A stretch of DNA of 64,000 nucleotides from Dichetophora obliterata (lineage: Eukaryota; Arthropoda; Insecta; Diptera; Sciomyzidae). The position numbers and the translations under genes were made by a program. Position 1 is the first letter of the stretch. Each line of letters begins with the position of its first letter. Under the pieces are notes generated by a model. That model had not been told where the DNA came from. It made no database searches and saw only the letters and a program-made list of their open reading frames with translations. The stretch is taken from contig OY986438.1 of NCBI GenBank assembly GCA_963920525.1, positions 176,819,093-176,883,092 of the forward strand, read 5' to 3'. Below, piece after piece: positions 21,307-33,289 of the stretch.

Positions 21307-22106
21307 GCGTAATAATTATTTGGTTTTTGTTATTTTTTTTTTTAAACTCTCACATTGGGTATTTTTATATATGTTTGAATCGCACATTCACCATCAAACT
21401 TGTATGTTATTGTATTGTTATGCCCAGCGGTCAGAAATTTCAATGCCTGATGAAATCTGGTGTGAAATAAGATCTATTTTGCTTTGAAAATTCAGGAATG
21501 ATATCATTACTGATTTAAGAATAAACATTTCCATTCAAGCTTTCTGAAAATTTCCCTGAAATTGTCCAGTCTGTGAAAATTTTGTTTTGTTTCAATCTCA
21601 GACCGGAAGATGCGACTGAGTTTAGAAGCGAAGGTGTAATGCTGTCAAACGTTTATGAGTGCTTTCAGTTAGCCCGGGACTGAATTTGCTTCGTATTCGC
21701 GCCTGAGCGACGGTTGAGATTAGAAGCGAAGTCATAATGCCAACAAATGCCAAGAAATTTAAATAAAAATATAACAATGCGAAGTAGTCGACGCGTAATT
21801 TTTCATTCTGAAAATAAAAATAGCGAGAACGTTGAAAAAATGATTAACAATATTTTAATGCAAAATGTATTGTAATTAAATGCAAAAAGTATTGTATACA
21901 TATTATATTAAATTATATTATATATATTCAATAATATTTTATATTATATTATGTTATATTATATATTTTACCTGCTTTTTTAATTTAATATTAACTCCAG
22001 AGTATTCAATACCTGACAGAAGGCCTGATTTTTGAGCGTCTTCTGAGGCCTGAATTTTCGGAGGAATATTCTTGGGGATATTCAGGTCTGGGAGTACGCT
22101 ATACGA
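21307..22106. other. Intergenic stretch with AT-rich repeats
   Basis: GAGTTTAGAAGCGAAG and GAGATTAGAAGCGAAG occur about 110 bp apart near 21610 and 21717, a short direct repeat. At 21893-21975 there is a TATATTA-rich tract. From 21985 on, several GGCCTGA motifs lead into the next palindrome. No gene. Confidence 0.45.
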
Positions 22107-22350
22107 TAGCAGGTAAGTATGACATCTTAATGAAAAAAAGAAATCAAGTTGTGTTTTAAATACTCAGGCCTTACCATTACCCCTCAGGCTTGAGAGAATG
22201 TATTGTTTCAGGACTACTTCAACCGCTGCCCAGCGTTTAAAATAGGCCCGAAACAATACATTCACTCAGGCCTGGGGGGTGATGATAAGGCCTGAGTATT
22301 CAACACACCACTTGATTTCCTTTCCCATTAAGATGTCATACTTACCTGCT
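22107..22350. mobile_element. Palindromic MITE, about 245 bp
   Basis: The left arm starts AGCAGGTAAGTATGACATC and the right arm ends GATGTCATACTTACCTGCT. The arms of about 115 bp include AATACTCAGGCCTTA and GAATGTATTGTTTC, mirrored on the other side of a short centre at 22225-22247. Divergence is modest. Confidence 0.8.
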
Positions 22351-22852
22351 ACTTAAGAGGCAAAGCAGAAACGTCGGGATTTATCATGCACGAACCCAAT
22401 ATCGAAATATTGAGGAAGTTTCGTTAACGAAAAGTACACAGAAATATTAAGAATTTTCGTCAAGGAATCATAGTGGGAAAATATTCCTCAAAAATCACTC
22501 TTTTAGGTGGCTCCCACTCAGTTTTTACAAATTCGAAAATTTTGTTCGTCCTTCGTGACCTTAAAATATGCTGTATTCAGAATCTGCCTGCGGAGGGAGG
22601 ATCTGAGATACTTTTGCAAATGACACAGTCTAATGTGTATTCTAAAAAAAAAACATAAAATAGAAGCGAGCGTGTGCGAAGCCCCAAATCAGTTTTAAAA
22701 TAATAGATTAGCACGTATACAACATATACTGAAAAATCAGCCCGGTATCACGCGGTGTCAAATAAGTTCCACCTTCTGGAAGTTTAAAATTAAAAACTTG
22801 TAGCGCAGAAGTAGTGCTTCTGACAGTTTTTAAAATTTTACAAATATATCGC

Positions 22853-23079
22853 GCCATATCCGCACAAAAAGCTTAAGCGCCATTTAGAAAATTTTACAGA
22901 AGAAGGTTTTTTTAATTATCTCTGTTGTATTAAATGGTATTTATGTGGAATTCAGTATATAAGCAACTGTTATATACCTTATTTCCACATAAATACCATT
23001 CAATACAACAGAGATAATAAAAAAACCTTCTTCTGTAAAATTTTCTAAATGGCGCTTAAGCTTTTTCTGCGGATATGGC
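22853..23079. repeat. Near-perfect hairpin, arms about 100 bp
   Basis: The left arm (22853-22952) begins GCCATATCCGCACAAAAAGC and the right arm (about 22983-23079) ends GGATATGGC. They match with only a few mismatches through CGCCATTTAGAAAATTTTAC and AATACAACAGAGATAAT. The loop is about 30 nt. High arm identity implies a young inverted duplication or one kept by selection or gene conversion. Confidence 0.85.
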
Positions 23080-24344
23080 ACAATCCATTCCATATATCCA
23101 TTTACTCACTTTTTCTTAATACGGTTACATCTCATACCTTCCACTTGAAATTCCATTGCACACATTTTAAAATATTTATTGTATAACACTGCAATTGCGT
23201 CTATAAAAATGCACTATTTTTAACTAATGATCATAATAAAATATTTAAAACTAAATACCTGTTTTACACTGCTTATTACTCAATACTTAAATTCGAGAGA
23301 CAAAAAAAAAAACAGATGCGTCGCTGGACACACGAGAGAAGTGAAGCTTTTTCGCAGTTTTATACGTTTCATAATTTAATGTTTTTTATAATAAAAAAAT
23401 TATTATAAAACATTTTAAGAATTGAACTGAATTGAATTAAAAGAATTAAAAAATTTTAAATACCTAATGTTAACTAAAAAAATAATTTCCCACCAGTAAT
23501 TTTTATTACCTTACATTATTATTTTACATTAATTTTTAATTTTTTTTTTTGTAAATGTTAACGAAATTATTGGGTTTTAATATATAAAATATCAAACGCA
23601 TATTATATAGATGTAATGTCATCGATATTTCTAGCAAATATTGCATCAATAGTTGTCCTAATCTTGTTGTGCAAATATTTGGATCGCTTGTCATTCGCAA
23701 ATTATATTTATCAAAACAGCATTGTTTAAGGCTAAGAATTTTTATGAAACTGATTTTTTTATATTTCTAATGTATAGTCTTTCTGAAGTTAATGTCCAAT
23801 TATAATAAAAGTAACGTAATGTGATCTAATGTCAGTTGAGCAGTGCGTTCTTTCACTTATTATTTGAAACAATGCTTTCTTATACAAGTGGTTTTAATAA
23901 ACGTAACGTAACGTGACGGGACGTATAAATCCGTGGATTTTAGATTTCTACGTTACTTTACATTACGTCTTGTCAAAAAGCAACTGAACATTGTATTTTC
24001 ACTTCTACAGCCGTTTTAGTAGGTGTCGAGCAGTGATCTGCAACAAGTAAATTGAAAATCAAGCTACTTGAAAAATATCAAGCTTTGAGTTGAATTGCAG
24101 GAACTTGATTTATTTTTTCTTACAATTTGCAACTGGCTTTTGAAAAATGAATCATATGTCTGACGTGATTCTATTTTGTTTCTACCCCACATGAGTTGGT
24201 GGAAAAAGTCAAGTTTTCTACTTTTCAACTCTGGTTTCGACTCATGCGACTGCACTGCCGTCGGAAGCGATCGTTTGTTTCGTTGTTCGTTTCATTTATT
24301 ATGCGGAGTTCGTGTAACCTTTTTTCTGTTGTTATTGCCATAAT
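23080..24344. other. Intergenic stretch without recognised gene
   Basis: AT-rich. CAAGCT-rich sequence begins near 24050 and reappears at 24880-25050, which may be ends of an old element. No coding region was recognised. Confidence 0.4.
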
Positions 24345-24800
24345 ATTAGGTGGCAACCCTTTTATTTCAAAATTTTATAATTTGGAAATTTTTACAACGG
24401 ATTCGGGTTCAGCGACCCATTTGTGGTGTACCATTTTTTTTGCCAGCCCCGAATTCATAAAACTACAAAAAATGAGTGTGGCAACCCTATCCACCATTTT
24501 CAATTTTAAAATTCTGACTTTAGATTCGAAATCAGCGACTCCTTAACACTGATAAATAATGTTTAAAACTCTTGAAAATACATATTGTTAGGTGGTAATA
24601 CTGTGGTAAATATTTAGGCGACAACCCTAAAATCCATCTTAAATTTTAAAACTGTGACATTATATTCGAAATCAAATCCGTTGTCAAAATTTCAAAATTA
24701 CAAGAATTCGCAAAAATAAAAAAAAAATCTAGGTGGCAACTCTATCCGCCATCTTCAATTTTAAAGATTGACATTATCTTCGAAATAAGTTACCCCTTAC
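24345..24800. repeat. Degenerate tandem repeat, four units of about 125 bp
   Basis: Units start GGTGGCAACCCT or a variant near 24350, 24478, 24605 and 24731. Each runs through CCATTTTCAATTTTAAAA and ATTCGAAATCAGCGAC-like sequence. Units are strongly diverged. A 116-codon plus-strand frame overlapping them is a by-product of the repeat. Confidence 0.65.
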
Positions 24801-27002
24801 CCACAGAATCCTTAAAAGTCCTATTACGCTTAAGCTCTCTCTAAACAAGCTCATTGAATTTTTTAGATACTTGCCTCAATTTCAAGCTTTTCAAGCTTTT
24901 TGTCGAAGGCATCAAGCTTTCCTTTACTTGAAACTTCGTGCCGTTCGCTTGTAAGCTAGCATACTTGCAAGTCGCAAGCTGTCGTGGGCTTATTTATATT
25001 CAATTACAAGCTATACTTGATTCAAAATTATCAAACTCAAGCTAGCTTAACGCGTTTCCATGGGAAGTTAGTCCCGAGTTAACCTTTTTAGAACTTTTAC
25101 AGTTATTTTCTCAAAGTGAGATAATAAATTTTGTTCAGCTACCATGTTCTACACGATGAACCATGTCACTGTGCGTGGTTAAGAAATTTGTTACTCCAAT
25201 GATAAAAATCGCTCTTAAAACTAGATATTGAGATATTTTGATTTGCCAAAATGGTATATGAATGTTGTTTGAAATATACTTTTGTAGTTTTAAAGGTCTA
25301 GTTAACCTAACCTTATACCTTTATTAAAAAAACCACATGCAAGGCTTAATAAGTGAAAAAAGTTGATAAGTCGTAGAAGTCTGTGGCAGTTAAGGGTTAA
25401 ACATGAAACTGTTAAAAAAGTTTTTATGTAAAAAAATTTTAATTAGTTCTCTCTTAATTACCAAAAATTGCTGTATTTGCTAATAAAGAGTTTATAAATA
25501 AAATAAAATAAAGTTGCCCAAAACAAACAAGTTTTTTATATTACATCTAAGAGTTGTTAAATAATAAATCAAATAACTAAACTTTTGATGGAGCTATTTT
25601 AAGAACAGGAATTAAGTTTGCATATAATTTTTCTTAAAATCACAACATGTGCTTGTGCTTGAATTTTTAATCATTATTTTAGCATATTTAAGGACAAGGC
25701 AACATTTTTTCCAAGTTACTCCAACACTCTTATATATAGTTATATTATAGTACAGCAAACTTATTGATCTTGAGCAGTAAGAAAGAAAAAGAAATAAAAA
25801 TATGTACTACTCAGCATGATGTGTTGTTATTTATAATTGACAATTGTAATTTTGAACTTGTAAAAATTTGTGCAGACTTTCATTTTCTGTACGAAAATAT
25901 TTTTTTAAGCATCTATAATCAGATAGTAAAAAATTAATTGTGTATTGCATAACAATATGCAAATTCCAATTTTTGATTTTATTGATTAGGTTTTTTTCCT
26001 AGTTTTAGTAAAATTTAAAACATTTTTATTGATGTTTGCTGAAATGTATCATAATTTGTGTAAATTTTATGCTTATAAATATGCATTTTTTTAACTAATT
26101 AGAAGATATTTCTTCAGATAGTAAATAAACCAGCTGAGTTCTTCGAAAATAAGTGCTAATTTATTTGGGAAAAAAAATTTAATATACAATTTGAATAAGA
26201 AAGCAAGACGAGGTGCTTGAAAACGAAGGAGTTTTGTGGATTTATTTTTGGGATTATGGTAAATTTTTTTCCTATTTATGTATGCAGAATATTATTGCTA
26301 AGCAGTTTTGGGCCATTAAAGTTTTTTTGGAAAGAATTGTATTAAGTCTATAAAAAAAGTTTTGTCAAATGGATTTATGGTTTTATTTTTTAGGATATGA
26401 CTCTTAAATAAGTTATAAGCTCATTTCAGAATTTTTAAATTGTATAATATATTTAAAAAAAGCTGATTGTTGTTTGAAAAAACATGCTTAAACATTTAAA
26501 AAAAATTATAGAGCGTGAGTGTATAGAAACAAAAGACTTCTTTTTTTATAATTCATTGAATTTTTATATTTCTTTTATCACAAAAGAAAAAAGAATTTAA
26601 GGGAAACTATTCGCGTTGTTAAGGCGGAATATTAATATTTCTTTACTTGATTATAATTTTGAGGAAAAATAAGAAATTTTTTATGATTCCTTGGCGAACT
26701 TTTTTGACCATAAAACAGATAATTTTTCGATTTTGTTTGGATTTTGGATTAATGGTTCGCAAGATACCTTTAATTAAGTGTTACCACATTTTTCACATAA
26801 ATAAACAACAATGAGTGATACCTCGAAGACGTACTGTTTGGCTGTAAACTAGTGTTATTTGCCCCATTACATGACAAAAAATTTATAAAAGAAAATATTC
26901 TTGTAAATCGATTTATTTAGTTATTAAGTGTTTAAATGATACTATCCCTAGTTTGAATCAAAAGACAAGTTTATATATTTTTAAAAATTTATTTAAAAAA
27001 CA
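24801..27002. other. AT-rich intergenic stretch
   Basis: About 2.2 kb with no recognised gene, element or satellite. Confidence 0.45.
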
Positions 27003-27008
27003 TTTATT
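27003..27008 (-). terminator. Putative polyadenylation signal AATAAA
   Basis: The minus strand reads AATAAA about 62 nt downstream of the 27-kb cuticle gene stop. Confidence 0.6.
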
Positions 27009-27069
27009 TTTATAAACGCTTATTGAGAGCTATAACAGCCGTAGTTCTTAAAAACGTAATGCTCCAAGC

Positions 27070-27471
27070 TTAGGCGACTAGTTTGAACGATGGATGATAG
27101 CCGGTTTCATCAGCATGAAAGGTCATTTCGTATTTTTTGCCATCCGGAGCAGTCCAAGAAGTGCTGCCATGTACAACAATAGCGGCGCCATCCTCAACCA
27201 TTTTGAGTTCACCCTCTTCGATGCGTGAGATACCGTTGCTCGTATCATAACTGTTTAGCAGGATTTCATCAAAGATATTATTGATACTCATAACTAAAAA
27301 CAAGTAGCAGGACAATACTTACGCAAAGGAATATTTATCGACGCCATTGTTCTCACTCTCCAGTCTCAATGTTTCGGCCCTCTCCTCGCCAGTGGACGCA
27401 GCCTGCTGAGTTGCTGGTGCCGCCATGCAACCGGCAACAAACAATGTAACCAAGATAATTTCGATTTTCAT
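27070..27471 (-). CDS. Divergent RR-1-like cuticle protein, 109 aa, two exons
   Basis: Exon 1 is 27471-27323 and exon 2 is 27250-27070, with a 72-bp phase-2 intron at the same position as in the other three genes. The signal peptide is MKIEIILVTLFVAGCMAA, followed by APATQQAASTGEERAETLRL and VDKYSFA at the intron. Exon 2 begins YDTSNGISRIEEGELK where the paralogues have FETSDG. The chitin-binding region (about residues 77-106) reads STSWTAPDGKKYEMTFHADE and TGYHPSFKL, so the usual YVADENGFQP.G.HLP tail is replaced. The product is expected to be secreted and to bind chitin. The divergence suggests a specialised or relaxed member. The reading frame is intact across both exons, so there is no sign of decay. 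The start was chosen at the Met that opens the signal peptide; an in-frame ATG farther upstream (27555) lies near the predicted start of transcription. Confidence 0.9.
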
Positions 27472-27565
27472 ATTTATGCAATTTAAATGGAAACTTATTT
27501 GGAAATACAAAATTTTAGTTTGCTCGTTTCGTAATCCTGTCGATGTGGATTCCAAGCTGCTGTAC

Positions 27566-27604
27566 TTGACTGGTGGTTAAAATTTCATTGCAGCTTTTTA
27601 TATA
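27566..27604 (-). promoter_or_regulatory. Core promoter of the 27-kb cuticle gene
   Basis: On the minus strand TATATAAAAAGC (27604-27593) lies about 30 nt before CCAGTCAAG, a plausible initiator. The leader to the ATG at 27471 would be about 100 nt. Confidence 0.6.
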
Positions 27605-27609
27605 CATTC

Positions 27610-28998
27610 CTGTAACACTAAGTAAAATTAAAAGCATTTGTTTTCGAAAAAAAAATACTATAGACATGTAATTATTATTAATGCAGAAGATGTCCTCATC
27701 AATACAGATAAAAATAAACAAGTGACATCGTCAGCTATACTGTAAAATATAAGTAACTACAATGAAATTACCAAAAACCATCAAAAACATATAAAAAATC
27801 TCATAAAACATTGCAAGTGCATTACGCATCAAAAACTTTACCGCCATTTGTTTCTTCGAATCCATGATTTTATTTTAATTTTTGTTTTATTTTTCTTTAC
27901 TAACAAAATTCTGAGGAATTTGTTATGTGATATATTATGGCAAAAATATTTTAATTTCACTTAACAGTTAGTTATATGATTTATGCATCTCAGCCTCTGC
28001 TACAACAGGTTTTATTTACATAAATCATTCTAAAATATCTTTATTTTTTATTGTGTATTGAAATATGCAATTTTTCTCAAGTGACACAATTAACATTTAT
28101 TAGCGGCTGATCTGTCGCTTATGTCGCGCCCTGCTTCTATACCGTGACAATAATGCCGTCCTTGCATACAGCTATACTTTTTATTTAAGGTTTTTTAAGT
28201 TCAACAATAAACGTTAACAACACAGCAATACAACAAACTGCTACAACAAAAAGCAGACTACATATCAAAATAATAAATAAAATAATTGATGCCTCAATTA
28301 AAATTAAAAAATTATTTAAAATTTTAAACGATAATCGATTATAGTCAAAAATAAGGATCTCTGGAATGTTGATAAATATCAAGGTTTGCAATAAATTTTC
28401 TTTTCAGATACACATCTAAAAACAAACATGGTTATCTTCATTAATTATAAGCAAACATATGCAAAGAAAGTCTTTTCATTAGTTCAGGAAAAAACTACTA
28501 AAAATTAAAAAGTATGGAAAGGACATATTTTCATTGAAGTAAAAAGCCTATATTCTTTAAGGGTTTTTAACAATGACACTGTCTTAGAAATTTCACTACC
28601 AAACAGCCGCTTCGCTGTTGATTTGATAACTAACACTAACAGATTTGATAAGTTTTGTTAATGGATTTTGGCTCACTGATTCCAAAAATTTTTACTAGTT
28701 GAAAAATCGACGAAGCCGTTTTTGAGACAATTGCATTTACAATTTTGGCCATTTTCATTAAAAAATTATGTTACCTCAGCGACTCTAGCGTTTGACCTAA
28801 TTGGTCGATTGAAATAAGCCTATAATCATACTAAAGATGAATTTTGTGTGCATATGTACTTTATAATGAAAATCAGATGGATAACATCGGCGCAATTTGC
28901 AAAAATGTAGCTTGCGAATGTAGCGTGCACACTTGGATTTTTTTGCGAAAAAAATTAGGAAAGTCTCGATTTAACTGTGCGTGACAGTACTTTCCAGA
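27610..28998. other. Intergenic region upstream of the 27-kb cuticle gene
   Basis: No other gene recognised. It may hold regulatory sequence of the cuticle gene. Short frames here lack recognisable motifs. Confidence 0.4.
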
Positions 28999-30960
28999 AA
29001 TATTCAATTTCAATTTCAATTTATTCGTATAGTTGAAAATATAAGTACACTAAGAGCTATGCTCTTTTATAGTACAACATAAAACATTAAAATGATTAAC
29101 TTACTTAAATCTTATAATAATAACAACTCATTTTAAAGACAACTAACTTAATTTTAATTTTAAAAGATAAAATAGATTGCCTAAAAGAACCTCTCCCAGT
29201 GATTTCCCTAAGCCTTCGTGGTAGAGAATTCCACAACCTAATGGCGTTGATGAAGAACAGTTGAGAAGATATTAGCGAGTTGTGCCTCGGAACTATTAAA
29301 ACATGGCTTCTTCTGGACATACAAAACTGGAGTTTTTCATATAGATACCTAGGTGTTTTCTCATGAATTAACTTATGAAGGTACATACAGTTTCTGGCGT
29401 TGAGATAAGCATTCAAGTCACATCCAAGTATTGCGTTCCGGAAACTAGACAGGTGATCAAATTTACGAAGGCCATACACATAGCGTGTGGCGTAATTAAA
29501 TGCTATTTGAAGTTTTAACTGGGAGGAAGAGTCAAGTTTACTATATACCACCTCAGAGTAGGTTATCACAGGTAGAATAAGTTGTATAACCAACTTACGC
29601 CTAATACTAACTGGAGTCACGCTTGCAGACATTCTTAAATTACGCAATACATAATAAACTTTTTTGACAATACTATTAACATAATCAACACATGAAAGCG
29701 AAGAATTAATATAGAAACCAAGATTTACAATTTTCGACACAACAGTTAGCTTGTTAGGACCAATCAACAAATCAGGGACATCATTAACACAAGTTTACCT
29801 CTACAGATAGGTAGTACATATGATTTGGAAGAGTTTAGAAGAAGACCATTGCTATTTGCCCACTCATTAATGCTGTTGAGGTCCTCATTCATTCTGCAAC
29901 ACAAGTCATCAACCAGTCCTGTTCTTCTAGATAAATAAATTTGGACATCATCAGCATATGCATGGATAGAGGCATGACTGCAAACAGAGAATATGTCATT
30001 TAAAAATATAGAGAATAGGAGAGGGCCAAGTATAGACCCTTGTGGTACGCTACTTAAGACAGATTTATACCCTGAGGACAATTGACCAACTTCAACTTTT
30101 TGAGACCTATCACACAAATAACTGGACATAAGATTTACAGCACTATCACAGAAACCAAATAGATACTTAAGCTTACTACACAAATGTTGATGGTTTACTT
30201 TATCGAAAGCTTTTGAAAAGTCAAGCAAACAAAGTAGAGTCAAATTGCCAGCATCATATTCCGGTCGTATATCGTCAATGACCTTAACAACAGCGGACGA
30301 GCACCCGTGTCCAGACCTAAAACCTGATTGAAAAGGGGATAGCAGATTTTTATCAACTAAATGATTAGTATTTGTTGAGCCATGAGTTTCTCACAGACTT
30401 TAGCTAATGGCGATAATATACTTATGGGCCTAAAATCGTTGACATTTATAGACTTTTGCTTTTTTGCTACAGGAAGAACGATGGCAACTATCCATAAGTC
30501 AGGGAACACAGACGACATAAAACAAAAATTAATTATATGCGCTAGAGGACCAATAATGTGTGGCAACAATAATTTTATAAACTTGATGGGAATGCCATCT
30601 TCAGAAATAGCATTAGATTTAATCTTCTATATGCTATTACCTACATCAAGTTCAACTACCGGAGAGAAGCTAAAAGTGACCGAATAGGGGTGAAATATTA
30701 GAATTAGAAGAAGCATCATTATCTACAAAAAAGTTATTAAGAACTTCAGGATCTAAAGTGCAGTCAGTGTTATCTTTATTACAAGCTCCAAGTTTTTTTA
30801 TGTTGTTCCAAAGCGTTTTGTTGGAAGAGATAGGTCAAGTTTGGCCGAGAAATACCGAGTTTTAGCCTGTCTCGTTAAAATAATAGCCTCATTTCTCGCT
30901 AGTCTATAGACTTCCCAGTTATAAGAGCACGGATTTCTTCACCACATATTTCTAAATTTG
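28999..30960 (-). mobile_element. Non-LTR retrotransposon (Jockey/CR1-like), 5' truncated and decayed
   Basis: The minus-strand LINE ends in a short AAATTG repeat tail (CAATTT repeats at about 29007-29022 on the plus strand). The coding part is described separately. The 5' end is lost somewhere in the linker before the RT domain, near 30960; no endonuclease is seen. Target duplication not resolved. Confidence 0.8.
29105..30960 (-). pseudogene. LINE reverse transcriptase with several frameshifts
   Basis: Reading from high to low coordinates, the linker gives NEAIILTRQAKTRYFSAKLD then KTLWNNIKKLGACNKDNTDC in another frame (about 30700-30920). RT block 1-2 reads VNDFRPISILSPLAKVCEKL (about 30357-30569). 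After a frameshift near 30360 come LLSPFQSGFRSGHGCSSAVV, LLCLLDFSKAFDKVNHQHL, SSVPQGSILGPLLFSIFLND and HAYADDVQIY with catalytic YADD. After another frameshift near 29767 the thumb and C-terminus follow: VNLGFYINSSLSCVDYV, and AIRLWNSLPRRLRE near the end. At least three frame breaks make it inactive. The FSKAFDKVNH and RLWNSLP blocks fit Jockey/CR1-type clades; I cannot place it more finely. Confidence 0.85.
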
Positions 30961-31619
30961 TTTCTTTTTTTAATGCACTCAAAATTACAAATTTTGTTTT
31001 TTGAGCTTTAAATTTTGTATTGAAAACAACAAACACATAGACATATTCAAAATACTGGTTAACAATTTGTTAATTTGCCAGAATAGGGCTGTAAAGCTGT
31101 TATTGCTTATCGATACAGAATTTTAATTATTGCTTATGAAAAAAATCAAGTTTTCATTAAATGATAGAATGTGAGTTTTTTTATCTACTTAGATATATGT
31201 CCATTAAGTACATAAAATTATGCCATAAAACATTTCAAGCGTTCGTAATCGGTTTAACCCGACAACTTATAACTTGTTTATATTACGTCAAGCTATTTGG
31301 GGTTCCTCTGCACCCCCACTAACTTTAAAGTGGCATTTCGTTAATATCAGAAATAACTTATTCAAATATATTCTTTTTTATTTATAATTTGTTCATTTGA
31401 AAAACAATAACTCAAAATAAAGCAAAAAAATCACAACTATTGTGAAAAAACTCATGTTAAAAAATACGGCAAATAAAACAAACCATAAAACAAAATACAG
31501 CCAATTTTAAATTGAATGGGGTTCCTACGCACCTCGTATTGGATCTAGTATTAAAATAGTTTTTTATTCGAATAGCTTACATATCTACTTATTTTAGAAC
31601 TATTGGCGAGATAGACACA
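30961..31619. other. Intergenic stretch without recognised gene
   Basis: AT-rich. GGGGTTCCTCTGCACCCCC near 31299 and a related GGGGTTCCTACGCACCTC near 31518 form an isolated short repeat pair. No coding region. Confidence 0.4.
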
Positions 31620-32215
31620 TTCTATTAAATTTCCGGCTGGGTGTTCGCTCAAACAACGTTGTGTGTTATGCCAGCGATGTGCCGTAGGAGCCAATGAGTA
31701 TGAAAATGAGTCAAGCACTTATGGATATGATTAATATTTTTATGAGCGAAATACGGTAAGTACACTCAAAGTATGAATAACTCGTTGCAGATCTTTGGTA
31801 CAGGCTATCAAATGCCTTCAAAGGTCAGTATACAAAGTATCTACTTGAAAACAGCTTTCAATTACGTGTATGCAGAAATGAGATATAGTAGTGGATCTAT
31901 CAGCATAAAATCAGTGCTGCTGAGCTTATACGTATTTTTGAAAACCATATTTTGACTTCAGCAAAAACATTTTATTGAAAAGTTGGTCAAATAATTTAGG
32001 GATAATCGAAAGCTGTACTATAGGTCAGTAGTGCTTAACCGATTGTTTTTTTGACCCGATTTGAATATCGGGAAGATGTAGTCGGTTTTCCATTCCCTTA
32101 AGAATATGCCTGTCGGAAGAGATTTATTGAATAAAAGAGTCAATGCAACGTACAACGTTGGTGCAAAACATTTTTACAATATCACAGGGAGCAAATCATT
32201 GTTAATTGTAAAATT
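31620..32215 (-). pseudogene. LINE reverse transcriptase relic
   Basis: Minus-strand translations in shifting frames give LTLLFNKSLPTGIFLREWKT and DYIFPIFKSGQKNNRL (RT block 1), and farther along VIESCFQVDTLYTD followed by KAFDSLYQR-like sequence. These are the N-terminal RT blocks of a Jockey- or R1-like LINE. There are several stops and no YADD. It lies directly downstream of the 32.7-kb cuticle gene but is unrelated to it. Confidence 0.7.
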
Positions 32216-32646
32216 TTATTTATATTAAATAAAAAAGTCGAAGTCACATTCAATAACCCCGTTGCGATGAATACGATCGATTAGTCTGATGGTACTTCCT
32301 GCAAGGCATTGTACAACATTATTGTTTATTTTCTGCAGGAAAAACTTTATGCTATTAATAAGTAGGTTCACATTTTGGACACATAAGCTCTTTTCCTACA
32401 CCCTGCTTTTCAAATACCTTAATGGTCTTTAAATGAATTTTTGCACTTGTAACGAACTTTCGGTTTCTCTTTCCTACTCATCTTGTATTTGTATTTCCTT
32501 AATTGTAAGTCTTTCTTCAAAAATTTAAAGAATAAGAAAATATCTTGGAAAATTCAAAATCAAAGATTTTTTATAAATTTATCTGTACCTATTTTTGGAA
32601 TTTCTTTTTTTGCGTTAGTAAAAAATTCATGTTTTTCTTTTACATT
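32216..32646. other. Intergenic stretch
   Basis: No gene recognised; a 95-codon plus-strand frame that runs into the antisense of the cuticle gene is not supported by any family motif. Confidence 0.4.
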
Positions 32647-32652
32647 TTTATT
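32647..32652 (-). terminator. Putative polyadenylation signal AATAAA
   Basis: The minus strand reads AATAAA 57 nt downstream of the cuticle gene stop. Confidence 0.65.
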
Positions 32653-32708
32653 GCTTAAAAATAATGCGAATTTGCTGACTCGAAATAATACTGCTTCCAG
32701 CTTCCAAA

Positions 32709-33135
32709 TTAATTATGTGGTAGATGTTCACCCTGCGGTTGGAATCCATTCTCATCGGCTACATAGTTGAGCGTATATGTTTGACCATCGGGAGCCACCC
32801 AGCTAACAGAGCCACGCACGGAAATAGCTTCGTCATCTGTACCAACATTTTTTAACTGGCCTTCCTCTTGGCGTGTGACACCATCACTGGTTTCAAAACT
32901 ATAACACGGAATTAATATATGTTTTTTATTTTTCTTTTTGTAAGCGAAGCATTACAGGTTTTATAAATCACAAAACAGCAATTCATCACACGTACCCAAA
33001 ATTATATCCATTAGCTCCTTGGTTATTACTATCGTATTTTAAAATTTGAGCCTTGGCGCTTTCGTCTATTGGTGCTGAATACACAACAGCTACTAATCCC
33101 AAAAGTGCAAGGATGAAGCAAGTGGCGAACTTCAT
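32709..33135 (-). CDS. RR-1 cuticle protein, 109 aa, two exons
   Basis: Exon 1 is 33135-32996 and exon 2 is 32898-32709, with a 97-bp GT..AG intron in phase 2. The signal peptide is MKFATCFILALLGLVAVVYS, cleaved before or near APIDESAK. The mature N-terminus carries AQILKYDSNNQGANGYNFG, and exon 2 opens FETSDGVTRQEEGQLKNVG. The RR-1 chitin-binding region (about residues 73-106) reads SVSWVAPDGQTYTLNYVADE, then NGFQPQGEHLP, with the expected aromatic residues. This is the member closest to the classic larval cuticle protein consensus. The product is presumed to be exported by epidermal cells and built into the procuticle. It is a paralogue of the other three genes, with the same strand, intron position and TATA-type promoter. 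The frame is intact. A specific fly orthologue cannot be named from sequence alone. Confidence 0.95.
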
Positions 33136-33249
33136 TTTATCAAATTGATTTTTTTCACAATTTTGTTTTTCTTTGGTACTTCTAAAATAATTTCAGCGTT
33201 TTTGCTGCTGTCTGGCGGTACACTTAGCTTTATCACTATTACGCGTTCA

Positions 33250-33285
33250 CTACAAAGTACTCGTTAAAGGCTGCGGCTTTTTATA
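33250..33285 (-). promoter_or_regulatory. Core promoter of the 32.7-kb cuticle gene
   Basis: TATAAAAAGCCGCAG on the minus strand (TATAAAAA at 33285-33278) lies about 150 nt upstream of the ATG. Transcription would start near 33253; no strong initiator motif was seen. Confidence 0.6.
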
Positions 33286-33289
33286 CGCA

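Noticed and set aside
24196..24546. 116-codon plus-strand frame
   Set aside because: It overlaps degenerate 125-bp tandem units and changes character with each unit; no family resemblance.
27319..27555. Longer N-terminus for the 27-kb cuticle protein from an upstream ATG
   Set aside because: The extension would place the signal peptide internally and begins close to the predicted transcription start; the Met before KIEIIL matches the paralogues.
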